This document shows positions 20,202-30,210 of a DNA stretch of 64,000 nt, in pieces. The translations under genes were made by a program, and so were the position numbers. Every line of letters begins with the position of its first letter. The stretch's first letter is position 1. The notes below the pieces were generated by a model. It was not told the origin of the DNA. It was given only the letters and a program-made list of their open reading frames with translations, and did not search any database. This stretch comes from CAWFLT01 sp963816795 (lineage in GTDB: Bacteria; Acidobacteriota; Vicinamibacteria; Vicinamibacterales; SCN-69-37), in NCBI GenBank assembly GCA_963816795.1, contig CAWFLT010000006.1, positions 558,001 through 622,000 of the forward strand. Reading direction: 5' to 3'.

Positions 20202-21345
20202 TCACCGGGTTTCTAACAAGTGTTCCGCGATGATCATGCGCTGCACCTCTGACGTGCCCTGGTAGATCTCCGCGGCGCGGACATCACGGAAGAGCCGTTC
20301 GATCGTCGAACCGCGTCGATAGCCGGCCGAGGCGAGGATCTGCATCGCGCGGTCGGCGGCGCGGTGGGCGGCTTCGGAGGCCTGCAGCTTTGCCATCGCC
20401 GCGGCCAGCGAGACGCGCGGCAGTCGATCCCGCAGGTCGGCGGCCCTCCAGGTGAGCATGCGCGCCGCTTCGAGATCGGTGGCCAGATCCGCCAGTTGGA
20501 ACTGGACGGCCTGGAAGTTGCCAATCGGCTGGCCGAAGGCTTCGCGGTGGCGTGAGTACGCGAGCGCTTCGTCGAGCGCGGCCTGGCCGACACCCAGCGC
20601 TTGCGCAGCAATCGCGACGCGGCCGCCCTCGAGCGCGCGCATCGCGATGCGGAAACCACGGCCGACGTCGCCTAACAGCGCGCTGGCCTCGATCCGCACG
20701 TCATCGAACGTCAGGTCCTGACAGCCAAGCCCGCGCACACCGAGCGAGTCGGACGCGGTCCGATGGATGCCGGGGGCGTCGAGCGGCACGAGAAACGCCG
20801 ACACGCCGCGTCCGCGCGCGCCCGGATCGGTGGCGGCGAAGACGATCGCCACGTCGGCAGCCTCGGCGTTGGCCACCCACACCTTCGTGCCGCGCAGCAC
20901 GTACCCGTGGTCGTCGAACCGGGCGACCGTCTGCTGATTGGCGGCGTCGGACCCGGCCTGGGCCTCGGACAGCGCGAACGATCCGATTGCGCGCCCGGCC
21001 GCCAGGCGGCTGAGCCACAAGTCCTTCTGCGCGTCGGTCCCGAACTCCGAGATCGGTTCGGCGACCAGCGAGTTGTTCACCGTCAGAATCACGGCCAGGG
21101 TCGCGCTGGCCAACGCGATCGCCTCGACGGCGAGCGCGTAACTGAGCGAATCACGGCCCGTCCCGCCAAACTCGGCGGGAATCGTGACGCCGAGCAGGCC
21201 GAGCCCGGCCGCTTCAGTCACCAGCTCGCGCGGAAACACAGCCGGACGCGTCGATCCCCGCCGCGGCTGGCGCCACCCGCTCGCGCGCAAACGTCCGCAC
21301 GGTCGCAAGAAACGCCTCCTGGTCAGGACTCAGCGAGAAATCCAC
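20202..21345 (-). CDS. acyl-CoA dehydrogenase-like protein lacking the usual catalytic Glu, one frameshift
   Basis: The FAD motifs SFALSEAQAGSDAANQQT and KVWVANAEAADVAIVFAA are intact, and SLGVRGLGCQDLTFDDV matches the family. The C-terminal motif reads IYQGTSEVQRMIIAEHLLE, with Gln where most family members have Glu. The helix-G alternative position reads LEGGRVAIAAQ, also without Glu in the ER pair. The N-terminal part VDFSLSPDQEAFLATVRTFA begins at GTG 21345 in another frame; one extra base near 21252 joins DASG to VFPRELV. It could be a non-dehydrogenating homologue or use another base. Confidence 0.85.
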
Positions 21346-21378
21346 GCGCTAAATCTCAATCCCCAAATCTCAGATCCC
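21346..21378. repeat. short AATCTCAATCCCC repeat at the HIT gene end
   Basis: AATCTCAATCCCC and AATCTCAGATCCCGAATC lie between the dehydrogenase start and the HIT stop. The HIT codons for RFGI and its TGA are within the repeat. The motif is related to the 22163-22272 cluster. Confidence 0.6.
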
Positions 21379-21855
21379 GAATCGCGCGCACGCAGCCGCA
21401 GCTGCCGTCTCGGGCAGTTCCTCCGGCAACACCCGCGTCTCCCCCACCACTGACATGAAGTTCGTGTCGCCGTCCCAGCGCGGGACGACATGGAGGTGCA
21501 GGTGATCGAGCACGCCTGCGCCCGCAGGCTTGCCGAGGTTCAGCCCCATGTTGAACCCGTGCGGTCTGTAGACCGCTGTCAACGCCCGCTCGGCGGCCTG
21601 GGTCAGCGTCATCAGCTCGTGGAGCACAGGCCCATCGAGCTCGCCCAGCCGCGCGACGTGGGCGTCGGGCACGACCATCAGGTGCCCGTTGTTGTAGGGA
21701 AACTTGTTGAGGATGACGAAGGCGCGGGTCCCGCGATGGACCAGCAGCGGCTCGGCATCGCCGCGCGCGAGCGCTTCACAGAAGATACAGCCTGGCCGGG
21801 CCGAAGTTGCCTCGGTCACGTACCCGAACCTCCACGGCGTCCACAACCGGTCCAT
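21370..21855 (-). CDS. HIT-domain hydrolase (Ap4A phosphorylase-like)
   Basis: The 161-residue protein has CIFCEALA (zinc-binding CxxC), LNKFPYNNGHLMVVP and the histidine triad HLHLHVVPRW. Members hydrolyse or phosphorolyse nucleotides joined through phosphate, such as diadenosine tetraphosphate. It follows the HU/IHF gene by nine bases and is likely expressed with rpsA and that gene. The last four codons lie in a short dispersed repeat. Confidence 0.9.
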   Translation of the reverse strand: MDRLWTPWRFGYVTEATSARPGCIFCEALARGDAEPLLVHRGTRAFVILNKFPYNNGHLMVVPDAHVARLGELDGPVLHELMTLTQAAERALTAVYRPHGFNMGLNLGKPAGAGVLDHLHLHVVPRWDGDTNFMSVVGETRVLPEELPETAAAAACARFGI

Positions 21856-21864
21856 CGAGACCGG

Positions 21865-22158
21865 CTACCCCGTGGTCTCGTCGGCCTTGTTGATGAGGTC
21901 TTTGAGCTCTTTGCCGGGCTTGAAGTACGGCACTTTCTTCGGCGGGACGTCCACCTTGTCGCCGGTCTTCGGGTTGCGTCCCTTGCGCGGCTCGCGCCGG
22001 CGGAGCCGAAAGCTGCCGAAGCCGCGGAGCTCGATTTTCTCGCCACGATGCAGCGCGTCGACGATGCTCTTGAACACCGTGTCGACGATGACCTCGGAGT
22101 GCTTCTTGGTGAGGTCGGAGACGCGTGAAACTTCCTCGACCAATTCTGCCTTGGTCAT
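21865..22158 (-). CDS. HU/IHF-family DNA-binding protein
   Basis: 97 residues from ATG 22158: MTKAELVEEVSRVSDLTKKH, ELRGFGSFRLRRREPRKGRN and GDKVDVPPKKVPYFKPGKELK, the arms and body of an HU/IHF dimer subunit that bends DNA. The longer upstream reading into the repeat spacer is rejected because it is repeat sequence. The order rpsA-HU/IHF resembles the cmk-rpsA-ihfB order of many Gram-negatives, although cmk is elsewhere here. Confidence 0.92.
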   Translation of the reverse strand: MTKAELVEEVSRVSDLTKKHSEVIVDTVFKSIVDALHRGEKIELRGFGSFRLRRREPRKGRNPKTGDKVDVPPKKVPYFKPGKELKDLINKADETTG

Positions 22159-22162
22159 GAGC

Positions 22163-22272
22163 GGGATCCGAGATTTCGCGGATTCCGAGATTTCGAGGTT
22201 CGAGGTTCTGGAGCCAGTGCACGAGCTCTGGGTTGACCGAATCCCCGAATCTCGGACCCCGAATCCCCAGAA
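22163..22272. repeat. GGATTCCGAGATTTCG repeat cluster in opposed halves
   Basis: The left half has ATCCGAGATTTCGCGG and ATTCCGAGATTTCGAGG. The right half has CCGAATCCCCGAATCTCGG and ACCCCGAATCCCC, the complement. The cluster fills the rpsA to HU/IHF spacer and may form a hairpin in the mRNA. Confidence 0.75.
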
Positions 22273-22281
22273 CTGCACGTG

Positions 22282-24042
22282 TCATTTCAGATTCTTGAAG
22301 TGGTCGCCGAGCGTCACTTCCGGCCGCCCGGTCGTCTCGACGTACGACTCCCAGTCGGCGCGGTACTCCTCGTCCTTGAGCGCGCGGATGCTCAGGCCAA
22401 TCTTCCGCTCCTCCGGGACGAGCCGGATGATCTTCATCTGGTACGCCTCGCCCACCTTGAGCTCGAGCTTCTCGCCGCCCTGCGAAGAGTCGAATTCGGA
22501 GACGTGGATCAGCCCCTCGATGCCGTCCGCCAGCTCGACGAAGGCGCCGAAGTTGGTCAGCCGCACGACCTTGCCCTCGACGACGTCGCTGACGCGATTG
22601 CGTTCGAAGAACTCGCGCCAGATGCCGGTCTGCAGCTGCTTGAGTCCGAGCGACAACCGCTGGTTCTCGGCGTCGATGCTGAGCACCTGCGCTTCGACGC
22701 TATCGCCCTTCTTCAGCACTTCCGAGGGGTGCTTGATCTTGCTCCACGACATGTCGGAGATGTGAATCAAGCCGTCGATGCCTTCTTCCACCTCGACGAA
22801 GGCGCCGAACTCGGTGAGGTTGCGGACCTTCCCGTTGATCGTGGTGCCGACCGGGTACTTGTCGATCAGCTCGTGCCAGGGATTGCTCTCGACCTGCTTC
22901 AGGCCGAGCGAGATCCGGCGCGCGCCGGGATCGACGCCGAGCACCATCGCCTCGACCGCATCGCCCTGATTGAGAATCTTCGACGGATGCTTGACGCGCT
23001 TGCTCCACGACATCTCGGAGACGTGGATGAGGCCTTCGACGCCCGGCTCGAGCTCGATGAAGGCGCCGTAGTCGGTCAAGCTGACCACCTTGCCGGTCAC
23101 GCGGATCCCGACCGGGTAGCGCTCGATCACGTTGCTCCACGGATCGGGCACCAGCTGCTTGTGCCCGAGCGAGACGCGCTCGGTGCCGGCGTCGTACTTC
23201 AACACCACCACGTCGATCTCGGCGCCGACGCGCACGACTTCGGAGGGATGCGTCACGCGCCCCCACGACATGTCCGTGATGTGCAGCAGGCCGTCGATGC
23301 CGCCGAGGTCGATGAAGGCGCCGTAGTCGGTCAGGTTCTTCACCGTGCCGCGGAGCGCCTTGCCTTCGGCGAGCGTGTCGAGCGTCGTCTTCTTCTTCTC
23401 GGCGTTCTCTTCTTCGAGCAGGACCTTGCGCGAGAGCACGATGTTGCCGCGCTTCTTGTTGACCTTGATGACGCGCATCCGCAGTTCCTGACCGCGCAGC
23501 GCGTCGAGGTTGCGCACGGGGCGCACGTCGATCTGCGAGCCGGGGAGGAACGCACGCACGCCGATGTCGACCGCGAGCCCGCCCTTGATCCGTTCGATGA
23601 CGCGACCGATGACGACCTTCCGTTCCTGGAAGGCCTTCTCGACCTCGTCCCAAATCTTCATCTTCTCGGCCTTCTCGCGCGAGAGCACCACGTAGCCTTC
23701 GCGGTCCTCCGTACGCTCGAGCAGGACGTCGACGATGTCGTCAGGTTGCGCCGTCACCTGACCGGTCTCGTCGATAAACTCTTCGATGGGGATGATCCCC
23801 TCTGACTTGAAGCCGACGTCGACGATGACTTCCGTCGGCGTCACCTTGACGACTCGGCCTTTGACGACTTCACCTTCCGCGATGTTGCGGAAGCTGGTAT
23901 CGTAAAGCTCGACGAGGCGCGCAAACTCTTGCGGATCCATATCCGGCGCGTCCTGCCGTGAGGAGAATGTGGAGAAGCCTGTGTTGGTCTTCGCACCTCC
24001 TGTGATGATTTGTGTTTTCTTAGTCGCGTCTCCGTTGCCCAT
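22282..24042 (-). CDS. rpsA: 30S ribosomal protein S1
   Basis: 586 residues with six S1 RNA-binding domains, seen as repeats of the type GKVVSLTDYGAFIELEPGVE, GLIHVSEMSWSKRVKHPSK and GLIHISDMSWSKIKHPSEVL. S1 unwinds and delivers mRNA to the 30S subunit. ATG 24042 has a GGGGAGGA site upstream; the upstream TTG 24063 is in frame but lies over that site. No frameshift is present. A near-consensus sigma-70 promoter lies 95 bases upstream. Confidence 0.95.
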   Translation of the reverse strand: MGNGDATKKTQIITGGAKTNTGFSTFSSRQDAPDMDPQEFARLVELYDTSFRNIAEGEVVKGRVVKVTPTEVIVDVGFKSEGIIPIEEFIDETGQVTAQPDDIVDVLLERTEDREGYVVLSREKAEKMKIWDEVEKAFQERKVVIGRVIERIKGGLAVDIGVRAFLPGSQIDVRPVRNLDALRGQELRMRVIKVNKKRGNIVLSRKVLLEEENAEKKKTTLDTLAEGKALRGTVKNLTDYGAFIDLGGIDGLLHITDMSWGRVTHPSEVVRVGAEIDVVVLKYDAGTERVSLGHKQLVPDPWSNVIERYPVGIRVTGKVVSLTDYGAFIELEPGVEGLIHVSEMSWSKRVKHPSKILNQGDAVEAMVLGVDPGARRISLGLKQVESNPWHELIDKYPVGTTINGKVRNLTEFGAFVEVEEGIDGLIHISDMSWSKIKHPSEVLKKGDSVEAQVLSIDAENQRLSLGLKQLQTGIWREFFERNRVSDVVEGKVVRLTNFGAFVELADGIEGLIHVSEFDSSQGGEKLELKVGEAYQMKIIRLVPEERKIGLSIRALKDEEYRADWESYVETTGRPEVTLGDHFKNLK

Positions 24043-24136
24043 GTAGTTCCGGGTCCTCCCCAATCTCGGACAGTGTCTTGCTCGCAGCTGTTCCCCGCTC
24101 GTAGGTCACCTTCGCAGGGATTGCGATAAGCACTGA

Positions 24137-24165
24137 ATTATCCGGTACTTAGGGGCTGAGGTCAA
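24137..24165 (-). promoter_or_regulatory. sigma-70 promoter of rpsA
   Basis: On the minus strand TTGACC (24165-24160), a 17-base spacer and GATAAT (24142-24137). Both boxes and spacing are close to consensus, and the site points at rpsA with an untranslated leader of about 90 bases. Confidence 0.75.
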
Positions 24166-24187
24166 CCAGCGCGCGGGAGAAGCGAGG

Positions 24188-24958
24188 ATGGCAGCCAAAA
24201 AGCGACCACGAGCGAAGCGATCAGCGTCACCCAGGCGGACCGTCCGCCGCCCGCGGCCGGCCCGCCGGACGCGCCCGGTCCGGACCCGCAAGTCCGCCGC
24301 GCCCGCGAAGCCGAAACGAAAGACCACGCGGCGCGCCCCACGCCCGCGCCGGCCCGCGCCGGCCGCTCGTCGGCCAGCGCGGCGGGCCACGTCGCGCGCC
24401 ACTCCCCCGTCGGCCAAACCGCGCCGCAAGGCCGCTCCGAAGCGCCGGCCGGCGCCGGCCCGGCCCGCACCAGCTGCCAAGCCGCCGGCGCCGAAACCCG
24501 CCGCCGTGCGGGCGGCCAGATCCGAGCGCGCGACCGCGGCACGGGCCGCAGGCCAGACGCCGATCCTCGACCGCGAACGACGCCAGCTCTCGGACGACGA
24601 ACGGCTCGAGCCAGCGCGCGAAGCCAACGACGCCCGGATGATCTCGGCAGCCAAGGCGGGCCACGCCGACTTGAAGGCCGCTCTCGAGCTCCAGACCGCC
24701 AACAGTCCAACCCTGACCGCCGGCGACGTCGACGCGAAATGGCAGGACGCGTACGCCGTCGGCGACGAAGCGCCCGGCGGCGACAACCCGACGCCCGATC
24801 AGGATCGGGTCGACGACATCGGCAAGGCGCTCGGCATCAACTATCGCGACGACGAGGAGCTTCAGGGCGGCGAAGAGGTCGCTGAGCGCGACCGCCATCG
24901 CTGGGAGCTCGACCCCGCGTCGTCCGACGACTGGCCGCACGACAAGGACAAGGACTGA
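24188..24958 (+). CDS. DUF6335-like protein with histone-H1-like basic tail
   Basis: Residues 1-115 are almost only Lys, Arg, Ala and Pro (for example AAKKRPRAKRSASPRR), like a histone H1 tail and likely DNA- or RNA-binding. The C-terminal part reads TLTAGDVDAKWQDAYAVGDE, GGDNPTPDQDRVDDIGKALG and RHRWELDPASSDDW, which resembles DUF6335 proteins known from cyanobacteria. The tail is low complexity but the C-terminal domain shows the gene is real. It is divergent from rpsA. A repeat array begins directly after the stop. Confidence 0.75.
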   Translation: MAAKKRPRAKRSASPRRTVRRPRPARRTRPVRTRKSAAPAKPKRKTTRRAPRPRRPAPAARRPARRATSRATPPSAKPRRKAAPKRRPAPARPAPAAKPPAPKPAAVRAARSERATAARAAGQTPILDRERRQLSDDERLEPAREANDARMISAAKAGHADLKAALELQTANSPTLTAGDVDAKWQDAYAVGDEAPGGDNPTPDQDRVDDIGKALGINYRDDEELQGGEEVAERDRHRWELDPASSDDWPHDKDKD

Positions 24959-24960
24959 CG

Positions 24961-25352
24961 ACCGGGAGTGAAATGCGCTCGAGGTCCGGAGTGAAGCGGG
25001 CGCTCGAGGTGCGGCGTGAAATGCGCGGGAAGTCCGGAGTGAACAGCGCACGAGGTCCGCTCTGAAAAGCACATGAGGTCCGGGGCGCTCGTAGCGCGCC
25101 TCGGGCTTGGAGGCGCGACGACTCGCGCACGAAGTCCGGAGTGAAGGGCGTTTGGAGTCCGGTGTGGAGAGCGCCGAGGGAAGTCCGGCGTGAAGGGCGC
25201 CTCGAGGTGCGGCTGTCGAACTTCGCGCCTTCACGGACAGTCACCCCGGACTTCAAGTGCACGTCACTTCGGACTTCGAGCGCATTTCACTCCGGACCTC
25301 AATGGCTTTCCACTCCGGACCTCCTGTGCTTTTCACGCCGGACCTCGCGCGC
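24961..25352. repeat. second 23-base repeat island, forward then inverted
   Basis: About nine degenerate forward units (24961-25220, anchors CGGAGTGAA and CGGCGTGAA with GAAGTCC or GAGGTCC) meet about five inverted units (25225-25352, anchors GTCACCCCGG, TTCACTCCGG). Orientation flips near 25220 with no transposase between. The inverted half begins inside the 3' end of the small secreted protein gene and supplies its stop. The island lies between two convergent genes, as in the first one. Confidence 0.85.
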
Positions 25353-25773
25353 CAGCGCCGGTCGCAGACGCGCAATTCGACGCGACTTCCTTGACGCTCT
25401 GCGCGTTCAATCGCTTGAGCGCTTTCTCGGCCGTGTTGGCCCCGGGAGGCGCCGTGCCGTCTTTGGCATCGCTGACCGTGCCGGTGACAGCAATCCGGCG
25501 GTTGACCAATCCCGACAGGTCGGTGCCTGACGGCGTCGAGGCGATCAGGAAGTCCTCGGGCAGCCGGGCCGCGGCCGCCGCGTCGCCTGGAGATTCAGCG
25601 GCGTCTGCCGGGCTGGCCGCTCCGCGCAGCAAGTAGACGGTTGACGCGCTGCCCGTCCTGAGGCATCCAGTCAGAGTGACCGTCGGCCGATCCTGCGCCG
25701 GCAGGGCCGAGGCGTACACGGCCGCCGCGCCGGCGGCGAACAACACGGCGGTGGCGATCATCGCTTTGGACAT
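25333..25773 (-). CDS. small exported protein of unknown function
   Basis: 146 residues with a signal peptide (MSKAMIATAVLFAAGAAAVY, cleavage near ALPAQ). A beta-rich body has VTLTGCLRTG, TVYLLRG and RRIAVTGTVSD, a pattern seen in small acidobacterial periplasmic proteins. The interior is Ala-rich. The C-terminus GAGARGPA and the TGA come from the 23-base repeat. The function is not recognised. Confidence 0.7.
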   Translation of the reverse strand: MSKAMIATAVLFAAGAAAVYASALPAQDRPTVTLTGCLRTGSASTVYLLRGAASPADAAESPGDAAAAARLPEDFLIASTPSGTDLSGLVNRRIAVTGTVSDAKDGTAPPGANTAEKALKRLNAQSVKEVASNCASATGAGARGPA

Positions 25774-25804
25774 AACACTCCCTTTTAGTCTGACGCTGAC
25801 ATCA

Positions 25805-25890
25805 GGGGACGGGTCTCAATTGTGGAAAACTCCACGGACTTCACCAAACCGCACGGTCCGTGGAGTTTTCCACAATTGAGACCCGTCCCC
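25805..25890. repeat. perfect 35-base inverted repeat with 16-base loop
   Basis: The arms 25805-25839 and 25856-25890 are exact reverse complements. Each begins or ends with GGGGACGGGTCTC and contains GGAAAACTCC. The loop is 25840-25855. It lies seven bases past the tamB stop and 32 bases upstream of the small exported protein gene. Perfect arms suggest recent origin. A REP or MITE-type element, or a strong intrinsic hairpin terminator for tamB, are both possible; no T-run follows. Confidence 0.9.
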
Positions 25891-25897
25891 TTCCCCT

Positions 25898-28800
25898 TCA
25901 TCTGCGAATCACGAAGAACAAGTCGAGTCCGGCCGTCTCGGCGCGTGGCACGCTCCGGGAGCGGTCCGCGCCTTGTGCAAACGTCGTGATCAGGCGCAGG
26001 AACTCCGTCAGCCGATACTCGAACGAGACCTGGCTGACGTCGTCGGCCCCGAAGTTCTGCTGAAAGCCCACGAAGAGCCGCTCGCTGACCTGGCGTCCGA
26101 CCACGAGTGACGCGCCGGTACCCACATCGTCGTTGGGCGTGATCTCGAACAAGTCGAAGTCGAGCGCGCGCATGACCGAATCGGCGAGCGGCGCCGCGAG
26201 CGCGCGCGCCGCGAGGGTGCCGGCTCGCCCTGCGAGCGACACGCGTTCGGTCGTGCCCAGCTCGTTCATCGTCTGATTGAAGACGATGAGCGAGAGGATG
26301 TCGCCCTGATCGAGCGGCGGCGTGCTGCTCAGCGTGAGCTCCGGCCGCCGCGCCGACCCGCCGACGCGGACGCGCGCGGCCACGGCGCCGATCTGCCGCT
26401 CGGCCGTGACGTTGAGCGCGGGGTCGAGAAACGACTCGCCGCTGAAGACGACTTCGCTGCCGCGGGCGATCGTGAAGCGGCGTCCTTGAAACGTGTACTG
26501 GCCGCGAACGATGTCGAGCCGTCCCTTGATGGTCGGGGCTTCACCAGTCTCCTTGGACAGGCTGAGCGCGCCGCCGAGCGTGGCGTTGATGTCGCCAAGC
26601 CCGAACGAGCCGGCGCTCGCCCGCAGATCTCGCCCGCGCACGATGACGTTGTCAGGCAGCGCCAGAGTGATACTGAACGAGGACTGTGAGAACGCGCTCG
26701 GTTCGGCCGGCTTGGCGCCGGCCGCCGCGGCCTGCGCTTCCGCGGGCGCCGCCGTGTAGCCTCCGGCCGCGAGTCGGTCGAGGATGTCGTCGACTTCGAG
26801 CCGGCCACGCTCGACCTCGATCGTGCCAACGAGCAGCGGCGCCTTCAGGTTGCCGAGCGCGTGCAGATCGGTCTTCAGGCTGACTTCCCCGAAGCTGTTC
26901 TTCAGGACGTGGAAGTCATCGGACGTCACATACAAGTCGAACGCCGTCGGCGGACCGGCCACGGAAACATCTACCGCGCCAGTAATCGTCGCGACATGGT
27001 TGTCGTCGTCTGCGAGTTGGAACTCCTTGATGTTCACTCGCTCGCCCTCGAAGATCATCGACGCCTTGACGTTGGTGTAGGTCACGCCGGTCGGCGCGAC
27101 GTGAAAGCCGGCGTCGGCGATTCCGAGATCGCCGCCCAGTTGAGGTGAACGCGCGGACCCGGTGATCAGCATCCTGACGGTGGCGGTGCCCTTCAACTGC
27201 TCGAGATCGGCAACCAGCGGCTGCAACAGGCCAAGATTCAGGCGATCACTCTGGACCCGCAAGTTGAACGGCGGCGTGGACTCCGGCGCGCTGGCGCCAA
27301 ATCGGACCGGCATCGTGCCGGCGGCAGTGAGCTGGCCGAACTCGCCGGCCTGCAGGTTCACGTCGAGCGTGAGGAGTTCATTCTCGAAGCTGCCGGACGC
27401 GTCCAGCCGATCGAAACGTGTGCCGTCGACGGCGCCGGCGACGACGCTGCCAGATCCGGTCACGCGCGGCGCGGCCATCGTGCCTTCCAGGCGGACGGTC
27501 GCGTCGAGTTGCCCTTCGAGCGTGTGCGTGCCGAGCAGGATCTTGTTGATGTCTTCGACGCGCACCCGCTCGGCGACGATGGTCAGCGGCTCGGCAGTGG
27601 CAACGTCGCCGGTACCAAGCGTGCCGGCCACGCGGATCCGTGACTCGTTCCGCACCAGATCGAAGCCACGAATGACGAGGCGGTCCGCACCGTATTGGAC
27701 GAGCGCCTCCTGCCCTTCCTGCTGGTTCCAGGTCTCTTCCCCGGCCACGGCGGCCAGCGAGCGGATGTGCACTTCGCGATGATCGGGATGCGGAATCATC
27801 GAGCCGGCAAATCGCAGGGTACGCGTTCGCTGATCGAGCGTGGCGTCGACATCGACCGTGCCGGCGTCGTATTTGATCTTCGCGGTCACGATGTCGATCT
27901 TGTAGCCGCCGGCTTCGACGAACGTCGCCTGACCGTCGAAGAGACCGGCGACCTTCGCGAAGTCGCGATCGACCAGCGTCGCGTCGAAGGCGCCGTTCAG
28001 CGTGAGCGCCCGGTTGGAGCCGGCGGCCACCCCGTGCGTCTGCAGCTTGCCGGCGGTCGACAACCTGCTGAACGGTCCGGTGACGCGCCCTTCTGCATGG
28101 GCGCTGCCGGCCAATTTCGCCGACGCCGCGCGCGGAATCTTTGCCAGGTCCGAGGCCGTGATGTCGTAGACGAGATCGGAGGAGTGGTTGTCGTTCAAGG
28201 CCAGCGTTCCACTGCTCGTGATCTTCAGGTCCGGAGCCGTGATCTCGAGCGATTTCACGGTCGCGAGACCAGGGACCACCGTGGCCTCGGCCACGATGCG
28301 ATCGACGGTGGTGTCGAACGCCGAGGCGCCGGTGAACGTGGCGGTGACCGACCCGCTGGCGCGCTCGATCCAGCCCTCCGGTACCGATCTCAGGGATGTC
28401 CGCGTGCACCACCGCCCGCCCGTCGGCCGCGAACTTCGTCTCGGTACCGATCGCCGCGTTCGAGATGCGGCGCAGGTCGGCGTCGATGTCTGCGATCAGT
28501 CGCTGCCGATCGATCGTCGCCTTGGCGTCCATCGTCACGATGTCGACGCCGGCGATCACGGAGTCGGTCAGGTGCAGCGTCGTGCCTGCGGACACCTCCG
28601 CGAGCGTGGTGCCTCGGCCCTCCACCGCGAAGGTCGCGTTGACGACGCCGGTGAACCGCGCGAGCGGATCTGGCACTTCCGGATCTGCCCGGCGAATCTC
28701 GGCGACCATCGCGCGCGCTCGATCGAGGTCGAGCCGTGTCACGACACCGTTCGCGCGATAGGACAACACCCCGCGGTTCCGCGCGACCTGTGCGGTGGTT

Positions 28801-30197
28801 CCTGCAGCGAACCGAGCGCCCTCGATCACCGAAGGCGCGAAGGTCCCGGCCGCGCTCCAGTTGTTCGAGCCATCGAACGTCACGTCATAGTCAGCGTCGA
28901 TGTCAGTGGCGAAGCGGGGCACGTCGAGGTGGGCGGGCAACCCGCGCAGATCCAGCCCGGCCACATGGCCACGTGACGCGAAGGTCCGTGGGCTCCATCG
29001 GAAGTGGCCGCGCGCCCGGGCGCCGTAGGCGACGCCGGATCCGTCCGCCGCAACAACACCGCCGCGATATGTCCCGCGCACATCCACCGCCGCGGCACGG
29101 TAGTTGGCGACTGCGACCTCGGGCGCCCTGGCGGCAAACTTCACGTCGAAGCCGTTGGCGGTGCCCGACACCCAGCTGAGGTCAACGTCAGCGCGGCCGG
29201 TGACGCGACCGGCAAGGCCGGGGCGGCCGAGCCAGGCGGCGAGGTTCGTGCCGGCCAGATCCACCGCGCCCTTGAACTGCACGCCGTCGGCGAATCCGGT
29301 CTGACCGCTGGCGTTGATTCGTCCGGCGGGATCCTGAGCGACGACCGATGATCTGCAACCGGGCGAGTGGCCCACGCAGGCGTGATGCTGGCGGTGGGTG
29401 CGACGGTCACGCCGGCCAGTTGCGGAAAATAGGCCGCGAGCTCAGGCACGGAGATCGGCGCCGCCTCGATCGCGATGTCAACCTCCCGTCCGGTGGGCAG
29501 CGTCGTCATCGAGACCTGGCCGGTCAACCGGCTGCGCGCGGTGGCGAGACGCAGCGCGTCGACGGCCATCGTGCGGCTCCTGGAATCGCAGCACCCCGGC
29601 CAATTCGCGAATGGGCAGGCCGGTGCTGGCGTCCCGCGCGGTCGTCTCCTCGATCGTGATCCGCGTCGTGCGGGATTGGATCGTCAGCGCGCCCTGCAGA
29701 TTGAGATCGACGATGCGACGCGGCGTCGCGTCGCGAGGACGGATGTCGACTTCGCTGGCGACGAGCTGCAGCCGATCGATCGAGATCGAGGGACCCGGCC
29801 CGGTCGACGGCGGACGCGGCGCCGCCAGGCCAGCGATATTCCACCCGTCGGCGTGCTCGACGATGTCGGCGCGCAAGCCGGTCAGGATCACATCGTCGAC
29901 GACCCCGGCACGAAACACCTGCCAGGGCCGGTAGCGCACGTCGATGCTGGCCACGGCAATGACCGGCGTGCCAGCCTGAACAATCGAGACGTTGGCCAGC
30001 GTCACGCCGCCCCAGAACGATCCGGTCAGCGCCCCGACGCGGAGTTCGCCGTTCAATAGACGGGTGACGCGCGACTCGATCAGCCGGCGCGCCCGTTCGT
30101 GCGCCCACGGCGTCTGCAGCACCAGCGCGCCGATCGCGAGCAGGACGAGCAGCGCCGCGAGCAGGCGAACGATCCATCGGAGCGGGCGGAATCGCAT
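25898..30197 (-). CDS. tamB: translocation and assembly module protein TamB, frameshifted
   Basis: TamB spans the periplasm and feeds lipids or outer-membrane proteins with its partner barrel. The start MRFRPLRWIVRLLAALLVLL is an inner-membrane signal anchor. A very long chain of beta-strands follows (AsmA-like, about 1430 residues), closing with the TamB domain motifs FNQTMNELGTTERVSLAGRA and VGRQVSERLFVGFQQNFGAD, SFEYRLTEFLRL. Breaks near 29590, 29345 (probably two) and 28378 are each explained by extra bases. The gene starts 13 bases after the BamA-family gene, the usual tamA-tamB order. Confidence 0.88.
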
Positions 30198-30210
30198 CTG
30201 GCGGTGGCCG

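Noticed and set aside
22279..23805. 508-codon plus-strand ORF
   Set aside because: It is wholly antisense to the intact rpsA gene and has no recognisable domain.
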